Notes under the pieces: generated by a model
Database searches by the model: none
Told to the model about the DNA's origin: nothing
The model's input: the letters and a program-made list of their open reading frames with translations, nothing else
Position numbers and translations under genes: made by a program
In this document: piece after piece, positions 43,555 through 52,013 of the stretch
Numbering within the stretch: position 1 is the stretch's first letter
Layout of the letters: each line of letters starts with the position of its first letter
DNA from: Pseudomonas silesiensis
GTDB lineage: Bacteria; Pseudomonadota; Gammaproteobacteria; Pseudomonadales; Pseudomonadaceae
Length of the DNA: 64,000 nucleotides
NCBI RefSeq assembly: GCF_001661075.1
Contig: NZ_CP014870.1
Span: forward strand, 3,926,501 to 3,990,500
Reading direction: 5' to 3'

Positions 43555-43940
43555 AATTCGTCCCTCTCTAGGTCCGTGGTGTCCTGCAACAAAGCTTCCA
43601 GCTTGCGTTTGACGATCTGCCCGCGCACCCAGTCGGCGGCGTCGGACGCCTCCTCCTTGAGTTCCACAGTGTTCGGCGGCAGAAAGCGCCGATACACCAA
43701 ACGCTGTTGGTATTCCACGGTCACCAGGCTGCCCCAGCGTGCGGAAGGTCGTTCGCGTACCACCAGGTTGAAATCCATGGGGCTGGTGGCGCGCAGGCGT
43801 TCACTGAACGCGTAATAAAACTCGTGGCCTATGTGCGAGATGGTGTCATCGACGATGAAGCCCATCATTTCGTCCTCTTCGGCGGCCGCGGCAAACGGCG
43901 TCGCCAGCAGCAGGATCAGGGCCAGGCAGAATCTGTTCAT
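43551..43940 (-). CDS. csgE: Curli specificity factor CsgE
   Basis: 129 residues, signal peptide MNRFCLALILLLATPFAAAA. The mature part has the CsgE pattern GFIVDDTISHIGHEFYYAFS and SARWGSLVTVEYQQRLVYRR, with the C-terminal Glu/Asp-rich end. CsgE caps CsgG from the periplasm and directs curlins into it. The ATG at 43940 overlaps the stop of the pseudopilin gene (ATGA), the direct physical link between the secretion-apparatus genes and the curli genes. Confidence 0.92.
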   Translation of the reverse strand: MNRFCLALILLLATPFAAAAEEDEMMGFIVDDTISHIGHEFYYAFSERLRATSPMDFNLVVRERPSARWGSLVTVEYQQRLVYRRFLPPNTVELKEEASDAADWVRGQIVKRKLEALLQDTTDLERDEL

Positions 43941-44473
43941 GGCATCACCCCTTGTGGTGACCGGGACGGACTTTTCGGCCCCGACGTGCCTTCGAGGAAC
44001 GCCTTCTCGGCCACGAACTGCCAGTCCTTGTAACTGGCCATGCCGGTGAAGTCCGACCATTGACTGGGGAAGTCCGCCTGTTTGAGCGGCTTGTCCGTCG
44101 AGGGGCTGTAGAGGCCGGTGATGCGCCCGTCGAAACCACGCATCAGCGCCCATTCGCCGCCCCCGATCGGGTCCGGGTACAGTTGGCGAATATGGTGTTG
44201 GGCATTGGGAAAACGTTCGTCCTGCAACAGGTCCGCCAACTCTTTCGGGTACTGCGCCAGGCCCGGCGAACTGCGGTAATAGCTGCGCAGGGCCTGGGCG
44301 TACTGGGTACCGACCCAGAGCAACTGGCGTTCACGATCGCGGCGCGAGGCGGTCGACCATAATTCGCCGGCACTGGCCAGGCCCATGCCCATCACCATGA
44401 TCAGGAACAGCACGCCCAGGTAGGTGAAACCCGCCTGGTTCGAGGGCTTACCACTCGGCATAAAGGCTGCCAT
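43937..44473 (-). CDS. Pseudopilin-like protein with atypical N-terminus
   Basis: 178 residues. A prepilin-type helix GFTYLGVLFLIMVMGMGLAS is preceded by a Gly that would be the processing site. Glu5 of the mature form, normally conserved in pilins, is Gly here (FTYLG). The globular part includes WVGTQYAQALRSYY, YPKELADLLQDERFP and the C-terminal YKDWQFVAEK, typical of a GspG-like minor pseudopilin. The ATG at 44473 has GGGAGG seven bases before and overlaps the preceding gene by 26 bases. Its function in the pseudopilus is inferred from family. Confidence 0.8.
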   Translation of the reverse strand: MAAFMPSGKPSNQAGFTYLGVLFLIMVMGMGLASAGELWSTASRRDRERQLLWVGTQYAQALRSYYRSSPGLAQYPKELADLLQDERFPNAQHHIRQLYPDPIGGGEWALMRGFDGRITGLYSPSTDKPLKQADFPSQWSDFTGMASYKDWQFVAEKAFLEGTSGPKSPSRSPQGVMP

Positions 44474-44822
44474 CACGCGCCCTCCCGGTTGCACCGCTCT
44501 TGATATCCGCGACCCCGCCCGGCACACCGTCCGGCGGCGCCACCAGGACCCACAGGTCCTTGCGCTCGGCAATCGGGTCCATCGGCGGGTTGCGCAGGTA
44601 ACGCTGCTCCACCAGCTGTTCGATGGAATCGGGGTAGCGCCCGGTGTCGCCGTAGTAGTGGTCCAGCGCCTCGCGCATCGCCGACAGGCTTTGGCGCAGG
44701 GTGGTCTCCTTCGAGGCCTCGAGGCTGTTGAAATAACGGGGCAAGGCGATGGTCATCAGCGTCGCGATGATTGCCATGACCACCATCAGTTCCAGCAGGG
44801 TAAAACCCTTTTCCCGGCGCAT
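44448..44822 (-). CDS. gspG: Type II secretion major pseudopilin (GspG-like)
   Basis: 124 residues. Prepilin start MRREKGFTLLELMVVMAI with processing Gly and Glu5. A globular domain follows with PRYFNSLEASKETTLRQSL and YYGDTGRYPDSIEQLVEQ, the latter like GspG. Short for GspG (about 140). It starts 3 bases after the preceding pseudopilin's stop. Confidence 0.87.
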   Translation of the reverse strand: MRREKGFTLLELMVVMAIIATLMTIALPRYFNSLEASKETTLRQSLSAMREALDHYYGDTGRYPDSIEQLVEQRYLRNPPMDPIAERKDLWVLVAPPDGVPGGVADIKSGATGRARDGSLYAEW

Positions 44823-44825
44823 AAG

Positions 44826-45299
44826 TCACCACTCCCGGTAGGCGATGCCGTTGAGACCCTTGCCGCGCGCCTGGGAGTAGACGTCAAAGACGTCCTCGCC
44901 CTCCCGCGGGCTTTGGGCCGTACTGTCATAGGAACGCAAGCCCCAGCCGCCTTCGTCGTCGCGCTTGACCGTGGCCAGCGGGTCGCGGGGCACCCGGCGC
45001 AGGAAATAGAACTTGGCGCCCTTGGCGCTGCGCACATCGCGCACGCCGTCCACCAGCACTTGCAGGTTCGGTGGATAGCCGCTGTTGTTCAGCGACTTCT
45101 CGATATAACCGGCGTCGAAGGCGCGTTTGTAGGCGTCGATGGCGTCGCGGATCTGGTACAGCGCCGTACGCAGCTCCTGTTCCTTGCCCCGGCGCACCAC
45201 GGTCTCGGTCAGCGGCGCAGCCATGCCGGCCAGCAGGCCGATCAGGGCCAGCGTCACCACGACTTCAATCAGGGTAAAACCGCGTTGCGAGGCGTTCAT
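44826..45299 (-). CDS. Type II secretion pseudopilin (second GspG-like)
   Basis: 157 residues; prepilin motif RGFTLIEVVVTLALIGLLAG with Glu5. The C-terminal domain has GYPPNLQVLVDGV and RRVPRDPLATVK plus an Asp-rich DEGGWGLRSYD loop like a pseudopilin calcium site. The ATG at 45299 overlaps the secretin stop region. It is one of three pseudopilins in the operon. Confidence 0.87.
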   Translation of the reverse strand: MNASQRGFTLIEVVVTLALIGLLAGMAAPLTETVVRRGKEQELRTALYQIRDAIDAYKRAFDAGYIEKSLNNSGYPPNLQVLVDGVRDVRSAKGAKFYFLRRVPRDPLATVKRDDEGGWGLRSYDSTAQSPREGEDVFDVYSQARGKGLNGIAYREW

Positions 45300-45301
45300 G
45301 A

Positions 45302-47134
45302 TCAAGGCTTCTCGATAACGACTTGGGTGGTGACCGCGACCGGACGATCAATCGCCGCAGGCGCAGCAGCCGACTCCAGCCGCCGGTCCGGCGCCTGGAT
45401 GTGCATGCTGGTTTCGGTGCCGGTAGGGAATTCCATGTCCGACGGGCTCTGGTACGGCAGGTTGCGCACGATCCGCGGGGTGATCGACAGCACCAGTTCC
45501 GACTTGCCGACGGTGTCCTTGTTGCTGCCGAACAAACGACCCAACCCGGGAATGTCGCCAAAGCCAGGGATCTTGTTGCCGGTGGCGCCATGGTCGTTGC
45601 GCATCAGGCCGGCGAGGATCTGGGTTTCGCCGTCATGCAGGCGCAGGGTGGTCTGGGCGTTGCGGGTGTCGACCTGAACCGGAATCGTGCCCTGGCGGGT
45701 CGGCTCCAGCGGGGTGGCGTTACTGACTTCCAGGGCAATCTTGATCGCCACTTCGTTGTTCAGGTGCACGGTCGGCTGTACTTCAAGTTTAAGACCGACA
45801 TCCAGGTAGGTGACGCTTTCGGTGATCACCGGGCCCTGGGTCGACGGCACCGAGGTGGCGCTGATGATCGGCACGCGCTGACCAATGTGGATGCGTGCCT
45901 GTTCGCGGTTGCTGACGCGAATCACCGGGCTGGCCAGGGTGTTGATGTCGTTGTCCTGGGCGTTGATCTTGGCCTGGGGCGATGGCGAGATGGTGATCCG
46001 GCCGGAGTTGATGCCTTTGAGCTGATCGAGCAGGGTCACCGCCGAACCGTCGCTGTTGACCACGCCGAACGTGTTGGGCCATTGCAGACCGAGGTCGAGA
46101 ATCCGCTGGGTGGCGACTTCCATCACCTCCACTTCCAGCACCACTTCCGGGTTGGACTGGTCCTGGGATTGCAGGAGTTTTTCCGCCATGCGCACCGCGT
46201 CTTCGCTGTCGCGCATGGTCAGGGTATTGAGGCGCTCATCGACGAACACGTCGCGGGTCTTGAGCATGGTCTTGATCATGTTCAGCGCGGTGTTGGCATC
46301 GATGCTGGTCAGGTAGAAGGTGCGCATCACCAGCTCCTGGTAATCCTTGACCTTCTGCGGCGAGTCCGGGTAGATCAGCAAGGTGTTTTCGTTCACCACT
46401 TTCTGGTGCAGCTGGTTCTGTTGCAGCAGTAATTCCACAGCGTCTTCGATGCGCACGTCGCGCACGAAGATGGTGGCTTTCATGTCCGGGCGCAGGTCCT
46501 TGTCGAAGATGAAATTCAAACCGGCGACCTGGGACAGCACTTCGAAAATCACCTTCAGGTTGGCGTCGCGAAACTCCAGGGTCACCGGCCGGTCCAGGCG
46601 GGTGCGCAGCTGCGGATAGGGGATCACGTTGCGGCTCTGGACCAGGCGGATGTTGCCTTGCAGTTCCAGCGCGCCTTCATTTTTCGGGTCGAGTTCGAGG
46701 ATCTGTTTCACCTGGCGATCGGCGCCGTAGATGTCACCGCGACGCAAGTCGCCACGGGCCAGTTCGAGTTTGTCTTCCATGCTGCGCAGGTAGTCGAGCT
46801 GACGCAGTGCGTCCTGGGCGCGGCGGTTGTTGGGCTCGATGGTCAACACCCGGCTGTAGGCCATGCGTGCCGAGGCGAAATCCCGGCGTGCGCGATCGGT
46901 GTCGCCCTGGGTCAGCAGCGCCGTGATCGCCTTGGCCCGACCGCTGTTGAGCAACAGGTGCAATTCGGTATCGCGCGGGTTCTCCCGCAGCCCTTCCTCG
47001 ACCCGGGCCAGGCCGGCTTCGTACTGGCCTTGTTCAATCAGCTCGGACGCTTCCTCGTTGGCCACTTGCGCCGTACTGCACGCGACCAGCGCTGTGCACA
47101 GGCCAAGGCTCATCAACAACCGGGATTGGTTCAT
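45302..47134 (-). CDS. gspD: Type II secretion outer-membrane secretin (GspD/PilQ-like) with TPR region
   Basis: 610 residues. A lipoprotein signal (LVACS, Cys at about residue 19) is followed by TPR-like helices (about 25-170), an N-domain with VTLEFRDANLKVIFEVLSQV, and the secretin domain (EVEVMEVATQRILDLGL; ASPVIRVSNREQARIHIGQR; VGLKLEVQPTVHL; GDIPGLGRLFGS). An N-terminal TPR with an N-domain is known in secretins that also serve as their own pilotin-type lipoprotein. It should form the outer-membrane channel for the apparatus encoded around it. Confidence 0.9.
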   Translation of the reverse strand: MNQSRLLMSLGLCTALVACSTAQVANEEASELIEQGQYEAGLARVEEGLRENPRDTELHLLLNSGRAKAITALLTQGDTDRARRDFASARMAYSRVLTIEPNNRRAQDALRQLDYLRSMEDKLELARGDLRRGDIYGADRQVKQILELDPKNEGALELQGNIRLVQSRNVIPYPQLRTRLDRPVTLEFRDANLKVIFEVLSQVAGLNFIFDKDLRPDMKATIFVRDVRIEDAVELLLQQNQLHQKVVNENTLLIYPDSPQKVKDYQELVMRTFYLTSIDANTALNMIKTMLKTRDVFVDERLNTLTMRDSEDAVRMAEKLLQSQDQSNPEVVLEVEVMEVATQRILDLGLQWPNTFGVVNSDGSAVTLLDQLKGINSGRITISPSPQAKINAQDNDINTLASPVIRVSNREQARIHIGQRVPIISATSVPSTQGPVITESVTYLDVGLKLEVQPTVHLNNEVAIKIALEVSNATPLEPTRQGTIPVQVDTRNAQTTLRLHDGETQILAGLMRNDHGATGNKIPGFGDIPGLGRLFGSNKDTVGKSELVLSITPRIVRNLPYQSPSDMEFPTGTETSMHIQAPDRRLESAAAPAAIDRPVAVTTQVVIEKP

Positions 47135-47652
47135 TGCGTGCTCCCCACAGACAAGGTCTGGGACAAATGCAGAGGCAGGTAGACAAAGCTCAGTTCCACA
47201 TCGGAAATGCCCTCGATCCGCCAGGTTTCGTCGATCACATCCCCTTTGCGCACGACGTATATTTTTTCGCCGTTCTGCAAAAACACTTGCAGGTCGGAAC
47301 GGTCATCCAGCTTGCCGATGAACTGGAATGGCATCGGCGGTGCGCTGGGGGCTTGCACCACCGGGGTGACGATGACGGGTTGTTCGGTGACGCTGGCAAG
47401 CGTCGGGGCCGCCTTCCAGCTGCGGGCGGCAAACAGGTCGCCAGCCGGGGTCAGGTCCTTGACCACCGCCGGTTTTTTTGCGGCCGCCGTCACGGGCAGT
47501 GCACCGCGGGCTTTGCCTGTGCTCGAGGTGGACGCGGTGGCGACCGAGACCTCGACCTCCTCCGACGGCATCCAGTCATCGGGCAACCAGGTCAGCGCCG
47601 CCGCCACACCGAAGAACGCCACCCAACCCACTACGCGCTTGGTATTCATCAT
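47131..47652 (-). CDS. Inner-membrane/periplasmic secretion protein (GspC/PilP-like)
   Basis: 173 residues. One N-terminal TM helix (VVGWVAFFGVAAALTWLP), a Ala/Pro/Thr-rich linker, and a small beta domain (FQFIGKLDDRSDLQVFLQNG, EKIYVVRKGDVID, WRIEGISDVELSFVYLP). This is the homology-region or PilP-like fold that links the inner-membrane platform to the secretin. Start and stop overlap both neighbours by 4 bases. Confidence 0.8.
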   Translation of the reverse strand: MMNTKRVVGWVAFFGVAAALTWLPDDWMPSEEVEVSVATASTSSTGKARGALPVTAAAKKPAVVKDLTPAGDLFAARSWKAAPTLASVTEQPVIVTPVVQAPSAPPMPFQFIGKLDDRSDLQVFLQNGEKIYVVRKGDVIDETWRIEGISDVELSFVYLPLHLSQTLSVGSTQ

Positions 47653-48197
47653 GACCTCGACAGGTAAAGGGTCATGCGGATCCGCCCGGTCAGGTCGGTG
47701 TCGGCGATTTTCTTGCGCTGGAACTCCACGTCCTCCACCACCACCGCCGGCAACTGGCCGAGCAAGGCATGCAGGAAGCGCCGCAGTTGCGGGTAGGTGC
47801 CGCGCACCGGCAGCAGGATCTGATAGCGGGCCAGATGGGTCTTGGGGTCGATGCCCAGGGAATACTCGCCGCGGGCCAGGGTGATGCGTTCCTGGGCCGC
47901 CAGCGCGTAGATCTTGTCGATGGCGACCGTGGCCTGGGGCTGCGACGGCAGCTTGCTGCGAAAGTCGTCGAGCTGACGCTGCGGCACCACCGGCGCGGCG
48001 ACGCTGCCGTCTTCGACCCGGGCCAGGTACTCGCCGGCTTCGCGGGTCTGCTGGCTGAGGGTTTGCAGCGCCTGCCAGTCCGGCATCAGGCCGCCCAGGC
48101 CATACAGCAGCGCCAGCAGCAGCATGGCCAGCCCGGCCAACCCCGGCACACCCAGGCCTTGCAGGTATTCGTGGACGATCAATCTAGGGATTTGCAT
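47649..48197 (-). CDS. Inner-membrane platform protein (PilO/GspM-like)
   Basis: 182 residues: one TM helix (LAGLAMLLLALLYGLGGLMP), a coiled helix, and a ferredoxin-like domain (YQILLPVRGTYPQLRRFLHA, VEDVEFQRKKIADTDLTGRI). Fits PilO. The ATG at 48197 lies inside the end of the preceding gene. Confidence 0.82.
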   Translation of the reverse strand: MQIPRLIVHEYLQGLGVPGLAGLAMLLLALLYGLGGLMPDWQALQTLSQQTREAGEYLARVEDGSVAAPVVPQRQLDDFRSKLPSQPQATVAIDKIYALAAQERITLARGEYSLGIDPKTHLARYQILLPVRGTYPQLRRFLHALLGQLPAVVVEDVEFQRKKIADTDLTGRIRMTLYLSRS

Positions 48198-48729
48198 CGC
48201 CAATCTCCCAAGCAGCCGACAGGTTGAATTGCACCGGTTGTTCCGGCGATTTGACGACGATTTCGTGGCTCAGCAGCGACACGTCGGACAGCTCGTCGCT
48301 GGCTTCGAGGCGCTGGTGAAACGCGAGCATGGCTTCCAGGTCCCGTGCCTCGGCGCTGATCCGCACCTGGCCTTTGCGCGCATCCGGGGTCAGGGTCAGC
48401 AAGGCAATGTCTTCCCGGGGCAGGGTTTCGAGCATGGCGAACAGCCGTTCCCAGGGGCGACGCAGTTGCTGCGACACCTTGCGCATCTCGGCCAGGTTCT
48501 GCGCCTGCTCCCGGGTCTCGGCCGGGGTCAGGCTGGTCTTGGCGCCGGAGTCGCCGGTGAGGACGCGCTGGGCGGTCTGCAGATGGCCTTGCTGTTGCGC
48601 AGCCTGTTCACTGAGGTGCTGCTGGACGAAGAAGCAACCCAGGGTCAGCACCAGGCCACCGGCCAGCAGGCTCCAGCCCAAGGGGCCCGAGCGGCGGCGC
48701 GGCTGAAAGTCGAGCATCAAGGCGCGCAT
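48184..48729 (-). CDS. Inner-membrane platform protein (PilN/GspL C-terminal-like)
   Basis: 181 residues: short cytoplasmic N-terminus with RRRSG, one TM helix (WSLLAGGLVLTLGCFFV), coiled region, then a small domain (ALLTLTPDARKGQVRISAEA, EIVVKSPEQPVQFNLSA). The PilN-type arrangement. The ATG at 48729 follows the stop of the PilM-like gene by one base. Confidence 0.82.
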   Translation of the reverse strand: MRALMLDFQPRRRSGPLGWSLLAGGLVLTLGCFFVQQHLSEQAAQQQGHLQTAQRVLTGDSGAKTSLTPAETREQAQNLAEMRKVSQQLRRPWERLFAMLETLPREDIALLTLTPDARKGQVRISAEARDLEAMLAFHQRLEASDELSDVSLLSHEIVVKSPEQPVQFNLSAAWEIGDANP

Positions 48730-48730
48730 G

Positions 48731-49534
48731 TCAGGCCACCGCCCGGGACATGACGTACAAGGCATCGCGTACGCCGGTCCGGTCCTCTTCAAGGGTGCGC
48801 AGTTGCACACCGGGTACGTCTGGCTGTGCCTCGATACGCGCCGGCGCATGCAGGTAGACGCTCAATGGCCGCTCGCTGGTGGAGGCCTGCAACTGGCTTT
48901 CGCGACCGATCAGCGCGGTCAGTGCGGCGTCGCTGTCGCCGGTGCCGACCGAGCGCACCGCCGCCCAACGCCCTTCCCGGGCCAGCAGCAATACACTGCG
49001 CACCGGCTCGGCGACCACGAACAGAAAGTCACCGGCATCGAGGCTTTTATCGAAGTGGTTGAAAGCAGCCATCAGGTACGGCTGCACCGAGCGCAAGCGC
49101 AGGCCGCGCTCGCTGACCAGGCTGCGCAGGCGCGCCAGCAGGTCTTGCGGCAACGCGCTGGCGACGCGGTCATAGCCCGCAGGCTCGGCCGACAGCACCA
49201 GGCTCCAGGGTTGGGTCGGTGCGCCGAAGAGGTCTTCGAAACACAGCTGCGCGAACCCTTGCAGTTCATCAGGGCTACTGATCTGGTCGCTCCAGGGCAC
49301 CAGGCAAAAACGACTGAAGTGCCCGGAAATCACCACGCTCAATTCGGCACCGGCACGGGTATGTTCAGCCAGCAGGCAGTCGAGGGTGTCCAGGGCCACG
49401 GCCCAGGCATGAAAACCTTCGTCGATAAAGCCGACGCTGCCCAGCCACAGGGTTTCGTTGCCCTTGCGCTGGCCGAGGCCGACGCCGCTGGCGCCGAGCA
49501 CGGCGACAAAACGATCACGAGACAAAAGTGACAC
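48731..49534 (-). CDS. Cytoplasmic actin-like platform protein (PilM/GspL-like)
   Basis: 267 residues, no TM helix. The sequence (FVAVLGASGVGLGQRKG; VPWSDQISSPDELQGFAQLC; FLFVVAEPVRSVLLLAREGRW) has the strand-turn pattern of PilM/GspL actin-like ATPase folds, though weakly conserved. A GTG at 49534 with GAGGAG eight bases upstream is the likely start; it overlaps the gspE stop by about 20 bases. Confidence 0.78.
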   Translation of the reverse strand: MSLLSRDRFVAVLGASGVGLGQRKGNETLWLGSVGFIDEGFHAWAVALDTLDCLLAEHTRAGAELSVVISGHFSRFCLVPWSDQISSPDELQGFAQLCFEDLFGAPTQPWSLVLSAEPAGYDRVASALPQDLLARLRSLVSERGLRLRSVQPYLMAAFNHFDKSLDAGDFLFVVAEPVRSVLLLAREGRWAAVRSVGTGDSDAALTALIGRESQLQASTSERPLSVYLHAPARIEAQPDVPGVQLRTLEEDRTGVRDALYVMSRAVA

Positions 49535-51221
49535 GATTGATCTCCTCGAGCGTGGTCCGCCCCTCTGCAACCAGTTCCAGAGCCGACTCGCGCAGCAGGC
49601 GCAAGCCACGTTTGCACGCGTGTGCCTTGATTTTCGAAACGGGTTGGCGCTCGACGATCATCTGCCGCAGTTCGTCGTCCAGGTGCAGCAGTTCGGCGAT
49701 CGCGGTACGCCCGCGGTAACCGGTGCCCCGGCAATGGCCGCAGCCTTTGCCGTGGACGAAGTGATAGTGATCGACCTGCTGTGGATCGAGTCCGCTGAGG
49801 CGCAGCTCTTCGTCGGTCGGGTTGCTCGGCGCGCTGCAACTGGCGCACACAAGACGGATCAACCGTTGCGCCAGCACCGCGTTGAGGGCCGAGACCAGGC
49901 TGTAAGGGTCGATTTCCATCTGGGTGAAACGGCCGATGACGTCGAACACGTTGTTGGCGTGAATGGTGGTGAACACCAGGTGCCCGGTGAGCGCCGACTG
50001 CACCGCAATCTGCGCGGTGTCGGGGTCGCGGATTTCACCGACCATGATCTTGTCCGGGTCATGGCGCAGGATCGAGCGCAGGCCGCGGGCGAAGGTCAGG
50101 CCTTTCTTTTCGTTGACCGGGATCTGCAGCACGCCGGGCAGCTGATATTCCACCGGGTCTTCGATGGTGATGATCTTGTCCACGCCGTGGTTGATCTCGG
50201 TGATCATCGCGTAGAGGGTGGTGGTCTTGCCGCTGCCGGTGGGTCCGGTGACCAGCACCATGCCGTAAGGCTCGGCGGCCAGCCGGCGCAGCTGGCGCAG
50301 GGTGTGTTCTTCAAAACCCAGGGCCTGCAACTGCACGCCACTGACCTTGTCCGCCAGGTCCTGTTTGTCCAGCACCCGCAGCACCGCGTCCTCGCCGAAA
50401 ATGCTCGGCATGATCGACACCCGGAAGTCGATCTGCCGGCCACTGATGCCGATTTTGAAACGACCGTCCTGGGGCACGCGCTTTTCGCCGATGTCCAGTT
50501 CGGCCATGACCTTGACCCGGGAAATCACCTGTTCGGCGAACTCGCTGCCCTGGATCTTGCTGATGTTGTTCAGCACACCATCGATGCGGTACTTGATCAC
50601 CAGGCCGCTGCCGGTGGTGCCCAGGTGGATGTCGCTGGCGTGCATTTTCAGCGCGTCGTACAGGGTCGAGTTGACCAGCTTGACCACCACGCTGGCGTCT
50701 TCGCTGATGCTGGTCAGGGACAGGCTTTGCAGGGTATCGATTTCGGTGCCGGCGTCGGCCTGGGCGTTGAGCGATTCCACCGCGTGGAAGCTCTCTTCAT
50801 GGCGCGCCAGGTAGGCTTTCAGGTCGTCGGCGTGCACCAGGTACAGCGGCGCGCCATGCAGGCAGTCGTCGATCCAGGCCAGGCGCGCGGTATCGAAGGG
50901 GTCGGCAAACACACCGATCACCGCATCGGCATGACGCAGCAGGATGAATTCGCGCTTGAGGCATTGGGCCAGGGTGACCCGGTCGAACACCGGGGTGGCT
51001 TGAAACAGGCTGTCGGTGTCGAGCACCGGATAATGCAGGGTCGCGCCGAGGCACTGGATGAAGGGCATGGGGGCCAGTTCGCACAGCACCCCGAGGGCTT
51101 CCAGGACCCGCTCCCCGGAGCTGGTGGCCCGGGCCCGGGCCTGGGCCAGTTGCTCACTGGAAAAACGAGACGGTACACAGTCCAGTAGCGCCGGTTCGAC
51201 GGCAAGGGATAGACGGTCCAT
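49515..51221 (-). CDS. gspE: Type II secretion/pilus assembly ATPase GspE
   Basis: 568 residues. N-terminal N1/N2 regions, then the ATPase core: Walker A GPTGSGKTTT, Asp box TIEDPVEYQLPGV, Walker B IMVGEIRDPDTAQ and His box VFTTIHANN. The tetra-Cys zinc site (CASC...CGHC) is present. It powers pseudopilus assembly at the inner membrane. The ATG at 51221 has GGAGAGC before it. It heads the run of overlapping genes that ends at csgG. No GspF-type membrane protein follows it. Confidence 0.93.
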   Translation of the reverse strand: MDRLSLAVEPALLDCVPSRFSSEQLAQARARATSSGERVLEALGVLCELAPMPFIQCLGATLHYPVLDTDSLFQATPVFDRVTLAQCLKREFILLRHADAVIGVFADPFDTARLAWIDDCLHGAPLYLVHADDLKAYLARHEESFHAVESLNAQADAGTEIDTLQSLSLTSISEDASVVVKLVNSTLYDALKMHASDIHLGTTGSGLVIKYRIDGVLNNISKIQGSEFAEQVISRVKVMAELDIGEKRVPQDGRFKIGISGRQIDFRVSIMPSIFGEDAVLRVLDKQDLADKVSGVQLQALGFEEHTLRQLRRLAAEPYGMVLVTGPTGSGKTTTLYAMITEINHGVDKIITIEDPVEYQLPGVLQIPVNEKKGLTFARGLRSILRHDPDKIMVGEIRDPDTAQIAVQSALTGHLVFTTIHANNVFDVIGRFTQMEIDPYSLVSALNAVLAQRLIRLVCASCSAPSNPTDEELRLSGLDPQQVDHYHFVHGKGCGHCRGTGYRGRTAIAELLHLDDELRQMIVERQPVSKIKAHACKRGLRLLRESALELVAEGRTTLEEINRVTFVS

Positions 51222-51272
51222 GGCATGCTCTCCAACGCCGGGGGCTTTGAGCCCTGTCGACGCGGCGAGCCA

Positions 51273-51824
51273 TTACAGCTTGTCGCGCCCCTGATCCCCG
51301 GTGAGCAATTGTTCGTCGTCTGGTGCCTTGGACGTCGATGGAATACGTCGACGATCTGCCAGCACCCAACTGCCGTCGTACAACTGCAGCGGGAAACTTT
51401 CGGTCCTGCTCTGGCGTCGTTCGACAAAACCTTCGGATGTGCCCATGCCTGCTTTGGGTTCGCGCTCCATGCCCAGAAGATCGCAGACTGCTCGGGCCAA
51501 TTCCGCCAACGGAAAGGGTTTGAACAGGATATGACTGACTCCGAGTTGCCGGGCCCGCTCACAGACTTCAGCGGTTGGGTGCCCCGTAATCAGTACAAAA
51601 TGGCAATTCCTGTTCCGGCGGACAGCATCGAGCACCTCAAAGCCTTCCATATCGGGCAAGCGGTAATCGAACACCATCACATCGGGTGCGAACCGTTCGG
51701 CTTCACCGATACCCGTCGCACCGTCATGTGCAATCCGGACGTCCAGCCCTTGCGCCTGAAGGTAATCCTTGAGGTTTTCGGCAAGGAGCTGTTCGTCTTC
51801 GACAACCAGTACTTTGTTTAACAA
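51273..51824 (-). CDS. Stand-alone receiver-domain response regulator
   Basis: 183 residues. The receiver (NKVLVVEDEQLLAENLKDYL; phospho-acceptor Asp in VMVFDYRLPD; LITGHPTAEV; Lys in LFKPFPLAEL) closely resembles the receiver of the NtrC-type regulator at 24963, but no DNA-binding domain follows; the C-terminal 65 residues are hydrophilic and unclassified. I chose a TTG start at 51824, with AGGAG six bases upstream. It precedes gspE by 51 bases and has its own sigma-54-like site. It may sequester phosphate from, or bind, the MnxS-like kinases or a secretion component. Confidence 0.8.
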   Translation of the reverse strand: MLNKVLVVEDEQLLAENLKDYLQAQGLDVRIAHDGATGIGEAERFAPDVMVFDYRLPDMEGFEVLDAVRRNRNCHFVLITGHPTAEVCERARQLGVSHILFKPFPLAELARAVCDLLGMEREPKAGMGTSEGFVERRQSRTESFPLQLYDGSWVLADRRRIPSTSKAPDDEQLLTGDQGRDKL

Positions 51825-51890
51825 GGTCGACTCCTTGAAACCGCAGGTCCGATGTTCCAGCCCTGGGAGTGCGCCCTTTACAGGACTAAC

Positions 51891-51906
51891 GCACACTTCA
51901 TGCCAG
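51891..51906 (-). promoter_or_regulatory. Sigma-54-like site upstream of the receiver-gspE operon
   Basis: On the minus strand the site reads CTGGCATGAAGTGTGC: GG and GC are separated by exactly 10 bases and TGGCA fits -24. The -12 element has GTGC rather than TTGC. Start of transcription would be near 51880, about 55 bases before the TTG. Confidence 0.55.
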
Positions 51907-52013
51907 GCTGGGCGCCGGTATTATTATCTCTTCATGTCCTTGAATTTGAAGACAATGCCCTATCGTCCAGCACCCTCTCCCCCCAAAGGCGGGGAAGCGT
52001 GTGGATCGGCACT

